NCBI GenBank assembly: GCA_021648525.1 | Contig: JAKISP010000003.1 | Span: forward strand, 1-64,000 | Source of the DNA: Gammaproteobacteria bacterium | GTDB taxonomy: Bacteria; Pseudomonadota; Gammaproteobacteria; SZUA-140 | Direction: 5' to 3' | Length of the DNA: 64,000 bases | Shown: piece by piece, positions 25,182 through 31,335 of the stretch | Position numbering within the stretch: the first letter of the stretch is position 1 | Layout of the letters: each line of letters opens with the position of its first letter | Made by a program: the position numbers and the translations under genes | Notes under the pieces: generated by a model | What the model was told of the DNA's origin: nothing | The model's database searches: none | What the model saw: the letters and a program-made list of their open reading frames with translations, nothing else

Positions 25182-25618
25182 TGATGAGTAATGATTCCAA
25201 TAAGAATGAGACACTTGAGCCAATCAAGGAGGCTGAGTGGGGTAAGATTGGCAATGACCAAATGGGCTATGGCAGTGAGGAAGAGCGCTATGCTAAGCGT
25301 GGTCTTGAAGACTGGGAAATGGTCGAAAAGATGGAAACCTCAGAGCATCGGATCCCATACTGGTTTTTTGCACTCTTTGGGGTGTTGTTGTTAGTGGCGG
25401 TTGGTTTAACTTTTCCTTTCTGGGGCGTTCGTCCAGGTTATGAGCGTTCGTGGTTTGACTGGGGGATTCCAATCGGCGTTGCATGGTGTGTGACGATGGC
25501 CGGTGTTATCTACTACATGGTGGATTACCGTCATCGAGACAGCGATGCCAGGGCCGACCAGGCGCGTAAAGAAGCTGAGTTAGATAGCCTGTTGCGTAAC
25601 GACAAAAAAGACCTGTAG
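25181..25618 (+). CDS. unknown two-helix membrane protein related to the 16341 protein
   Basis: A 145-residue protein with a charged, hydrophilic N-terminal half and helices near residues 59-79 and 92-113, then a charged tail. The segment HRIPYW to FPFWGVRP parallels NRLPFP to MPIWGQRP in the oxidase-operon protein at 16341. The gene starts at the ccoG stop (ATGATG; the second ATG is equally possible). No cofactor motif. It may play in a second complex the part the other plays with CcoN/CcoO. Confidence 0.6.
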   Translation: MMSNDSNKNETLEPIKEAEWGKIGNDQMGYGSEEERYAKRGLEDWEMVEKMETSEHRIPYWFFALFGVLLLVAVGLTFPFWGVRPGYERSWFDWGIPIGVAWCVTMAGVIYYMVDYRHRDSDARADQARKEAELDSLLRNDKKDL

Positions 25619-25653
25619 TTAGATATCAATTTAAGCCAATTCAGAGAAGTGAT

Positions 25654-26088
25654 ATGTTTGTTAGTGCAAAAAAACGGATGATGAAAATCGCTAGCCTGTT
25701 GCTGGTATTGCCGCTGCTGTTAGTCGGGTGTGTTGGTGGTGAAGATACAATGGAGTTGCCTACGAAACAGTGGGGTGATATCCATGTAACGGTGCAGACG
25801 CGTCCGCCAAAGATAAAGGCGGGAATGATCGAGTTTATGGTGCTGGCCGCGACTAAGGGGCGTAAGCCAGAAAATGAACTGGTAGTCTCATTGCGAATGG
25901 AAGGTTCTCAAAAGTGGCGTCAGGCGATTCAGGATGGCTTTCTTGGGGTTTATCGACGCGTGGTTCAGGTGCGCGATCCCGCCAGGGATGTGCTAGCGGT
26001 AAAATTAAGAGTTAAAAAGTCAGATAAAGAGAAAATACTTTATTTCCCACTCGCGTTGCAGCAGCCAACAAACACGGAGAGCGAGTAA
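25654..26088 (+). CDS. small lipoprotein, possibly CcoH/YtkA-like
   Basis: A 144-residue protein with a lipobox (LLLVGC, Cys near residue 26) and a beta-rich domain of about 100 residues (QDGFLGVYRRVVQVRDP). The start could be ATG 25654 or the internal ATGATG at 25678. The fold pattern loosely recalls YtkA/FixH-type periplasmic domains found with ccoG, but no firm family match is made. It ends the ccoG transcription unit and is convergent with the 26112 gene. Confidence 0.55.
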   Translation: MFVSAKKRMMKIASLLLVLPLLLVGCVGGEDTMELPTKQWGDIHVTVQTRPPKIKAGMIEFMVLAATKGRKPENELVVSLRMEGSQKWRQAIQDGFLGVYRRVVQVRDPARDVLAVKLRVKKSDKEKILYFPLALQQPTNTESE

Positions 26089-26111
26089 GCAGCCTGGTCG
26101 CGCCAGGTTAT

Positions 26112-26612
26112 TTATTTTCTTTTAAGACCGGGTGCATCGACCCAGTGGCGTAATAGCATAATTCTATCATTGCCCTCTGTTCTCATGCAGTTAGGGCAGT
26201 TTAAGTGACTGATGTAGAGCTCTTTGGGACGCTTACCTGATTCAATCAGGCCAATCGACATCTCACGTACTGGTATCTGTACGGTACTCATGTTGCCTTT
26301 GTGAATCTGTACCCGCACGTTAAAGGGGCCTGGCAGAAAGCTGATACGGCGTGATGCTGAACGGTTATGCGTCAGCAGGCGGATACGTTGGCCGCGGAAC
26401 ATGCCGGAACGGGTCAGTGACAGGCCTGGCCATTTTTCTTCTAATTCCAGGTTTTCAATCTCAGTCTGCTGTCGCTTTGCGTAAAGTTCATAGGCGATCG
26501 GCATATGCAAAAAGCATGAGGTCGGCATGGTGTGAATGCATTGGCCTGCCAGGTCGATATCCTGGTTATGCCACTCAGGGGATTCACTCGGACAGCCGCA
26601 TTCACGAATCAT
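26112..26612 (-). CDS. unknown soluble protein with several Cys/His clusters
   Basis: A 166-residue protein without signal or membrane helix. It has conserved-looking metal-binding candidates: CGCP near the start, then H..D...GQC.H and TSCFLH, and CPNC near residue 140. No family was recognised. It overlaps the upstream mini-CcoN gene by 4 bp (ATGA), so the two are translated together. The cysteines suggest metal handling or an iron-sulfur or zinc site, which is inference. Confidence 0.55.
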   Translation of the reverse strand: MIRECGCPSESPEWHNQDIDLAGQCIHTMPTSCFLHMPIAYELYAKRQQTEIENLELEEKWPGLSLTRSGMFRGQRIRLLTHNRSASRRISFLPGPFNVRVQIHKGNMSTVQIPVREMSIGLIESGKRPKELYISHLNCPNCMRTEGNDRIMLLRHWVDAPGLKRK

Positions 26613-27136
26613 GGCTTTTGATAGGACTTTTTGATGGTCGCAAAGACGTTGAAAAAGAACACCCAGAAGCCAACGCCCATGATGGTCGAGATGGTGGCGA
26701 TCACGGGTTTGAACAGCTGGTGCATTTCGTCCATTCCTTCCAGGTCACCGGCGAGTAGCAGATTTCCCTCCAGGACGCCGAAGGTCATCAGCGTGGTGTA
26801 AAAACCGAGCAGCCCAATGGCTGTCCACCAGAAGGTGTGGAAGACCAGGCGGCGGGACCAAAGTGCGACGCCGGTAATTTTAGGCAGCATATAGTAGGTG
26901 GCCGCCATACAGAGAGTGACTACGCCGCCAATCAGATTCATGTGGGCGTGGGCGAGCGGATCAATCATATGTCCCGGGCCGCCGTATGGGCTGCCAATGG
27001 AGTCTAGCCACTCACGTACCGGTGGCTGGATCTGCCACACGCCATGTATCGTGCCGACCATTAAACAAAAGGTAGAAAAAAACAGAAACTTAATAAGGTC
27101 GCGGTCTTCCGGGTATGCAATTGGCTGTGTTGTCAT
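26609..27136 (-). CDS. mini-CcoN: short heme-copper oxidase subunit I-like protein (copy 2)
   Basis: A 175-residue protein with about four helices. PLAHAHMNLIGGVVTLCMAA (residues 60-79) and ITGVALWSRRLVFHTFWWTA resemble the CcoN C-terminal third, with H63, H65 and H100 at heme-ligand-like positions; H31 and H56 are extra candidates. It has the same size and layout as the 11104 protein but is clearly diverged from it. The transposon has inserted about 120 bp upstream of its start and may have changed its expression. Confidence 0.68.
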   Translation of the reverse strand: MTTQPIAYPEDRDLIKFLFFSTFCLMVGTIHGVWQIQPPVREWLDSIGSPYGGPGHMIDPLAHAHMNLIGGVVTLCMAATYYMLPKITGVALWSRRLVFHTFWWTAIGLLGFYTTLMTFGVLEGNLLLAGDLEGMDEMHQLFKPVIATISTIMGVGFWVFFFNVFATIKKSYQKP

Positions 27137-27255
27137 CTAATGTAAGTCTTTGATTTTTATTTCATTACATATGCGAGCAGGTGATTTTACCTGCTACGCT
27201 TGGTATTTTTTTGAGCGCTAAGTCTATCTAATTCATGGGGGGGGCGCAATCGAAG

Positions 27256-27283
27256 CCCATTTTGGTAGTGGCTCAGTTTGAAA
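27256..27283. repeat. left target duplication and terminal inverted repeat of the transposon
   Basis: CCCATTTT at 27256-27263 is one copy of the 8-bp target duplication. The element begins with GGTAGTGGCTCAGTTTGAAA at 27264-27283, the exact complement of the right end. Confidence 0.95.
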
Positions 27284-27327
27284 TTTATTAATTTTTGATG
27301 CTTGAGCGGTCATGCTAGAATATGGGC

Positions 27328-27573
27328 ATGGCTAAGAACCCAAAAAGACCCCGTGACGCAAACCAGCTTGCCAAGTCTATCGTAGACCTGACTACTGGTG
27401 CGGTCGAGGAAGAGCCGCCAGAGGGCTTAGGAGGCAAAGACCCCGCCGCCGTTGCCCTAGGTCGGAAAGGCGGACTGAAAGGCGGCAAGGCTCGTGCTGA
27501 GAAGCTGACCGCCGAAGAACGGTCAGAGATTGCAAGAATAGCAGCATCGGCCCGATGGAAAAAATCAGACTGA
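27328..27573 (+). CDS. small basic KGG-type protein
   Basis: An 81-residue protein beginning MAKNPKRPRDANQLAKSIVD. The C-terminal half has GKDPAAVALGRKGGLKGGKA and an AEERSEIARIAASARW-like helix, a pattern found in many short bacterial proteins near mobile elements. An ATG at 27322 is possible, but 27328 fits the family. A candidate promoter (TTGATG at 27295-27300, TAGAAT at 27316-27321) leaves almost no leader. It may bind nucleic acid; function unknown. Confidence 0.68.
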   Translation: MAKNPKRPRDANQLAKSIVDLTTGAVEEEPPEGLGGKDPAAVALGRKGGLKGGKARAEKLTAEERSEIARIAASARWKKSD

Positions 27574-27589
27574 GGCTGCAAAAACCAAT

Positions 27590-28063
27590 CTACGCCGCAT
27601 CGTCGATAGACTCCGCATGCTGCATCTCAAGAACGTCATCAGTAAAATCTAAAACCACCTGTATTGGCTCAATTGTTGAGTTTTTATCATTATAATAATC
27701 AACATCAGTTTTTAGCTGATGGCAATCTCCAACAACTTGCTTTCTACGCTGCGCAAACGCTTTGACCATATGATCCCTTGGCGCGGTGTCGATATCTGCC
27801 CATAGATACAACTGCTTCCCATTCTTGCTGTATTTCACTACATGCTTTGTTCTTACTCTTCTACCTTTGACATCTGTTTTATATTCTTCCCTCAACGCTT
27901 TGGCCAAATCATCTGCGCATTGACCAATAATGTCTATCGGCCTTGGTTTCCATAGTCCATTATGGACGGCCCATTCAGCGACATTGTGTTTTGTTGCTGG
28001 AGTAGGCATCCCAGAAGATTCGTATTGCGCCCATATTTTTTGCATTTGCTCTGAATATGTCAT
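27590..28063 (-). CDS. unknown transposon passenger protein
   Basis: A 157-residue soluble protein without membrane helix or recognised motif. It is rich in charged residues, with a basic middle (GRRVRTKHVVKYSKNGKQLY). It follows the HigA-like gene by 9 bp on the same strand, so it is probably the third gene of the toxin-antitoxin operon. It could be an accessory component of that locus or an unrelated passenger. Confidence 0.55.
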   Translation of the reverse strand: MTYSEQMQKIWAQYESSGMPTPATKHNVAEWAVHNGLWKPRPIDIIGQCADDLAKALREEYKTDVKGRRVRTKHVVKYSKNGKQLYLWADIDTAPRDHMVKAFAQRRKQVVGDCHQLKTDVDYYNDKNSTIEPIQVVLDFTDDVLEMQHAESIDDAA

Positions 28064-28072
28064 AACAATTCC

Positions 28073-29188
28073 TTAAAGTTCAGTGGGTGCAACTTCACCC
28101 CAGCCATCAACTATTGCGCTCTTTACGATATGACCTCGAATTGGCACCAAATGCTTTCTAAAAGTGTGCCACTTCTTCGTTCGGTTATGTATTTGGCCAA
28201 CTACTAGTCCTGGATGCACCTCTTGTAACGAAGCGAAGGCAATAACATCCTTATCAGAAATATAAGGGGCTTTTCTTAGATAAAAAGAATTCATCTTTTC
28301 TTGATTTACACAAAAGTTTGCACCTGCAAGATTAGCCACTTTTTCGTCTTCGTCTTCGAATTCTTTTTCTTTGCCAAGTTCGATATCTATAATTTCGTGC
28401 TCTTTCCCGTGTTCGCGAATTACGTGCTCAAGCTCATGTCTCAGGACAAACCAAAAGTTATCAATGCGATCATGGAGAGTGGTCATCCCAACAACTGGTG
28501 AACTTTCGTCGAGCCAAAAACATACACCATCAATTTTTGATTTGGGCAAAGCCTCAACGACCGCAAAGCGTATACCGCATTCGGCAAGCAAGCGAGGCAC
28601 ATGCCTTATTTGCTCAGGTTCATTTCTAAGGTTCTTCAGTTTCTCAACAAGATTGAGTACGCTTTTTTTACTGTACTCAGGTACTACAATTTCTTTTGCT
28701 ATCTGGCGCACCCGAAAGAGCCAAACCAATTGTTCTACTGGCATTTCGCTATACAATGTGGCTTTTGCCGCATGCGCAAGTTGCGGCGTTTCGTCAATGC
28801 TTTCAACTTCAAAAAATCGACTAAGCTGCGCCTCCATTAAACAAACATCATCCGTTTCTTCAATCCAGCCTCGACTAGACATAAGCTTCAGAGGGTAGCG
28901 CTGTAGCTTAGCCCGTTTTTCTATTTCTTTACTTGGCTCATCAGCCCTGGATAACTCATAAATTTTCTGAAGATTATTGAGAAACTCAGGGGATACAGAA
29001 AATGCCATGCCAAGAGACTTGGCCATATCTGGACTTATCCCCTTCTTTTCATTAACGAGCAAGTTTACAGACTGAACTGTGCAGCCAAGGATATAAGCTA
29101 GATCAATCTGCGACCATTCACGCGCCTCTAGCTCTTCGCGAATGAAAGAGCCGGGGTGATCTATCCATTTTTTATCTGATAAAAACAT
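28073..29188 (-). CDS. HigA-type antitoxin fused to an ImmA/IrrE-like metalloprotease domain
   Basis: A 371-residue protein. Residues about 12-75 are a helix-turn-helix of the HigA/XRE type (REWSQIDLAYILGCTVQSVN). The C-terminal half is an ImmA/IrrE (M78) domain with the zinc-peptidase motif H251-E-L-E-H255. In such loci the HTH part represses the operon and neutralises the toxin; the protease part may control stability. It lies 15 bp downstream of the HigB-like gene. Confidence 0.8.
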   Translation of the reverse strand: MFLSDKKWIDHPGSFIREELEAREWSQIDLAYILGCTVQSVNLLVNEKKGISPDMAKSLGMAFSVSPEFLNNLQKIYELSRADEPSKEIEKRAKLQRYPLKLMSSRGWIEETDDVCLMEAQLSRFFEVESIDETPQLAHAAKATLYSEMPVEQLVWLFRVRQIAKEIVVPEYSKKSVLNLVEKLKNLRNEPEQIRHVPRLLAECGIRFAVVEALPKSKIDGVCFWLDESSPVVGMTTLHDRIDNFWFVLRHELEHVIREHGKEHEIIDIELGKEKEFEDEDEKVANLAGANFCVNQEKMNSFYLRKAPYISDKDVIAFASLQEVHPGLVVGQIHNRTKKWHTFRKHLVPIRGHIVKSAIVDGWGEVAPTEL

Positions 29189-29203
29189 ATTGGCCCCTCT
29201 AAA

Positions 29204-29497
29204 TTAATGATAATCTTCAATTGACAAAATTGTGGCGGTCATGGGATCGGATGCCGTATTGAGAGTAAAAATGATTCTCCACTTTTTATTCACCCTAATT
29301 GATTTTTGACCCTTTCGTTTACCCTTCAAGCTTTCGTAATAAAAGCTTCTGAAGTTAACTAAATCTCTTTCATCAGTTGCGGCTGACAACCTCACCAGCT
29401 GTCTTCGCGCGCCTTGAATTACGTTTATTGGCAGCCATGGAGCGGGAGTGTCTTCAGATATCTGTTCAAGTTTTTTGTTAGCAAATTCGACCCTCAT
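29204..29497 (-). CDS. HigB-type (RelE/ParE superfamily) toxin
   Basis: A 97-residue protein starting MRVEFANKKLEQISEDTPAP, with a C-terminal KGQKSIRVNKKWRIIF segment typical of HigB mRNA-cleaving toxins. ATG 29495-29497 is chosen over an upstream ATG at 29522-29524, which would lie in or above the promoter spacer. The toxin gene precedes the antitoxin gene, the usual higBA order. It would act on translating mRNA in the cytoplasm. Confidence 0.78.
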   Translation of the reverse strand: MRVEFANKKLEQISEDTPAPWLPINVIQGARRQLVRLSAATDERDLVNFRSFYYESLKGKRKGQKSIRVNKKWRIIFTLNTASDPMTATILSIEDYH

Positions 29498-29503
29498 TGG
29501 GGA

Positions 29504-29532
29504 ATTATAGTACAACGACGGCACTCAATCAA
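29504..29532 (-). promoter_or_regulatory. promoter of the HigBA-type operon
   Basis: On the minus strand TTGATT (29527-29532) and TATAAT (29504-29509) are exactly 17 bp apart. Only six bases separate the -10 from the toxin ATG, so the message would start at or next to the start codon and lack a ribosome site. Confidence 0.7.
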
Positions 29533-29570
29533 ACCGCATTAATGTATGCAGTTAAACTGAACGATAATGC

Positions 29571-29598
29571 TTGACAGAATTGATCGGTCAAGTATAAT
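29571..29598 (+). promoter_or_regulatory. consensus promoter of the transposase gene
   Basis: Perfect consensus hexamers TTGACA (29571-29576) and TATAAT (29593-29598) are 16 bp apart, and seven bases later comes the transposase ATG at 29606. A TTGAC...GTCAA dyad (29571-29590) overlaps the spacer and could be an operator. The transcript would be leaderless or nearly so. Confidence 0.75.
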
Positions 29599-29605
29599 GT
29601 TCATT

Positions 29606-30490
29606 ATGAATCAGCTAGGCATCAAAAAACGCGCTCAAATCCTCCATATGCTGGTAGAGGGTAATAGCCTACGCGCTACGGCTCGCATGGCTGATGTTTC
29701 CCGCAACACCGTAGATAAGCTACTTCGTGATGTTGGCGCTGCGTGTCTTGCCTACCAGGATGAATACCTGCGCAACCTACCGTGCAAGCGTGTTCAGTGT
29801 GATGAAATTTGGTCTTTCGTCTACTCAAAGCAAAAGAACGTCCCAGAAGGTATGGAAGATGACGCGGGTGATATCTGGACGTGGGTATCGATTTGCTCAG
29901 ATACCAAAATCGTTCCATGCTGGCACGTAGACAACCGTGGCGCTGCTGCTGCAAAGAGCTTCATGGATGACTTAGCCGGACGTTTGGCTAATCGCGTACA
30001 GCTCACCACGGACGGTCACAAAGTCTATGTTGATGCGGTCGAAGGTGCCTTTGGTGCTGATATTGATTATGCAATGCTGGTTAAAATCTATGGCGGTGAT
30101 AAAGGTCAAGAAAAGCGCTACAGCCCTGCTAGTTACGAAGGCGCGAAGAAAACCAGAATCACAGGCTCACCAGATAAAGCGCATATCTCAACCAGCCATG
30201 TAGAACGCCAGAATCTTACAATGCGTATGAGCATGCGTCGATTCACCCGCCTGACTAACGCTTTCTCAAAGAAAATCGATAATCACATGCATGCTATCAG
30301 CCTGCATTACATGTACTATAACTTTGGTCGCATTCACCAGACTTTGAGGGTTACACCAGCTATGGAAGCCGGTGTTTCAGATCACGTTTGGACACTAGAA
30401 GAAATTGCAGGGCTTGTTCCAGACGAAGAACCAAAGAAACGCGGCCCATATAAAAAAAATAATATTCCTTTTATATCAACGATATACTGA
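29606..30490 (+). CDS. DDE transposase of the 4-kb element (IS1/IS1595-like)
   Basis: A 294-residue protein beginning MNQLGIKKRAQILHMLVEGN. An N-terminal helix-turn-helix (ATARMADVSRNTVDKLL) is followed by a DDE core with D66 (VQCDEIWSFV), D136 (TTDGHKVY) and E200 (SHVERQNLTMR). ATG 29606 is used because it matches the family's usual start; upstream ATGs lie inside the promoter. It cuts the 20-bp ends at 27264 and 31324. The 8-bp duplication fits this type. Confidence 0.88.
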   Translation: MNQLGIKKRAQILHMLVEGNSLRATARMADVSRNTVDKLLRDVGAACLAYQDEYLRNLPCKRVQCDEIWSFVYSKQKNVPEGMEDDAGDIWTWVSICSDTKIVPCWHVDNRGAAAAKSFMDDLAGRLANRVQLTTDGHKVYVDAVEGAFGADIDYAMLVKIYGGDKGQEKRYSPASYEGAKKTRITGSPDKAHISTSHVERQNLTMRMSMRRFTRLTNAFSKKIDNHMHAISLHYMYYNFGRIHQTLRVTPAMEAGVSDHVWTLEEIAGLVPDEEPKKRGPYKKNNIPFISTIY

Positions 30491-30549
30491 AATTCGCCGA
30501 TATAATACTAAGTGATTTATCCCTTGATTTAAGGTATATTTGACAAAGT

Positions 30550-30993
30550 ATGACTATTTCTTCTTTATCCGCCGCCAAAGCGCTATGCGAACTATCCGAG
30601 TGGAAGTTCTCGAATCTTGTTGTTCAAAAAATACTGTATATCGCCCACATGGTGCATCTTGGCAAGTATGACGGGTCTCCACTAGTCGATGAGAGCTTTG
30701 AAGCGTGGGACTATGGCCCCGTGCTACCTACTGTATATAGGCGAGCAAAGCCTTTCGGGGCGAATCCAGTTAAAAATGTTTTTCGTGGCATTTCAAATAC
30801 AACGGATGGAACAGAGCTTGCCATTCTGACTGAAGCGGTCAATAAATTATCAAACTCACGCCCCGGTGATCTTGTCGCAATGACACACCGGGATGGTGGG
30901 GCGTGGGCTAGATTTTACAACCCTCAAGTCAAAGGAATCATCATACCTAATTCGGCAATCATTGATGAATACAAAGGGCTAATCAATGTCTAA
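30550..30993 (+). CDS. Panacea-domain (SocA/DUF4065) antitoxin-like protein
   Basis: A 147-residue protein with the Panacea domain hallmarks: KILYIAHMVHLGKYDGSPLV, FEAWDYGPVLPTVYRRAK and a later LVAMTHRDGGAW. Panacea domains act as versatile antitoxins that neutralise different toxin partners encoded beside them. The next gene starts 8 bp before this one ends, as in PanAT pairs. The upstream TATATT at 30535-30540 leaves a very short leader. Confidence 0.82.
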   Translation: MTISSLSAAKALCELSEWKFSNLVVQKILYIAHMVHLGKYDGSPLVDESFEAWDYGPVLPTVYRRAKPFGANPVKNVFRGISNTTDGTELAILTEAVNKLSNSRPGDLVAMTHRDGGAWARFYNPQVKGIIIPNSAIIDEYKGLINV

Positions 30994-31300
30994 TGGGTTT
31001 GATCAGATTATTTCGGCAAAAGGAACGGTAAAAGATCAGCAAATAGAAAAACTTGAAAACGAACTTCAACGTGAAAAAGAAGGCCGCCAAGAAGACCGTT
31101 TTGTTGCGCTACTAATCACCGTAATGATTATTGATTTGGCAGCATTTCCAAGCATGGAAAGCTGGGGCGGCCCGGTGTCAATATTGATCATTCAGTTGTT
31201 TTTGCTAATCGTCGCTGCGAACCGAATGGGCGTTGATGTAATTGTCACTTGGCTGGATAAAATATTGAATGCAGTATCCCCTGACAGCAAGCCAAAATAA
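30986..31300 (+). CDS. small membrane protein, candidate toxin partner of the Panacea protein
   Basis: A 104-residue protein with a charged coiled-coil-like N-terminus (about residues 10-40) and two helices (about 42-57 and 63-81). It overlaps the Panacea gene by 8 bp, so coupling is likely. Known Panacea partners include membrane-active toxins, so this could be one; equally it might only anchor the antitoxin. It ends just inside the right end of the transposon. Confidence 0.6.
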   Translation: MSNGFDQIISAKGTVKDQQIEKLENELQREKEGRQEDRFVALLITVMIIDLAAFPSMESWGGPVSILIIQLFLLIVAANRMGVDVIVTWLDKILNAVSPDSKPK

Positions 31301-31304
31301 TATT

Positions 31305-31332
31305 TTTCAAACTGAGCCACTACCCCCATTTT
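31305..31332. repeat. right terminal inverted repeat and target duplication of the transposon
   Basis: TTTCAAACTGAGCCACTACC at 31305-31324 is the exact complement of the left end, and the second target copy CCCATTTT follows at 31325-31332. Insertion lies 3 bp beyond the ggt stop codon. Confidence 0.95.
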
Positions 31333-31335
31333 CAG

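Larger units (their letters stand above)
27264..31324. mobile_element. 4,061-bp transposon with DDE transposase and toxin-antitoxin cargo
   Basis: Perfect 20-bp inverted repeats (27264-27283 and 31305-31324) are flanked by identical 8-bp direct repeats CCCATTTT (27256-27263 and 31325-31332). Between them are an 81-residue gene, a 157-residue gene, a HigBA-type pair, one DDE transposase, and a Panacea-domain antitoxin with a membrane partner. The intact repeats and duplication point to a fairly recent insertion as one unit. The transposase looks IS1/IS1595-like, so this is an IS-type element carrying passenger genes; the exact family is unsettled. Confidence 0.93.

Noticed and set aside
27169-27195. 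Hairpin AGCAGGT/ACCTGCT upstream of the mini-CcoN gene as its terminator or attenuator
   Set aside because: In the direction of transcription no T-run follows; the T-run lies on the other side, about ten bases away, with no gene reading that way.
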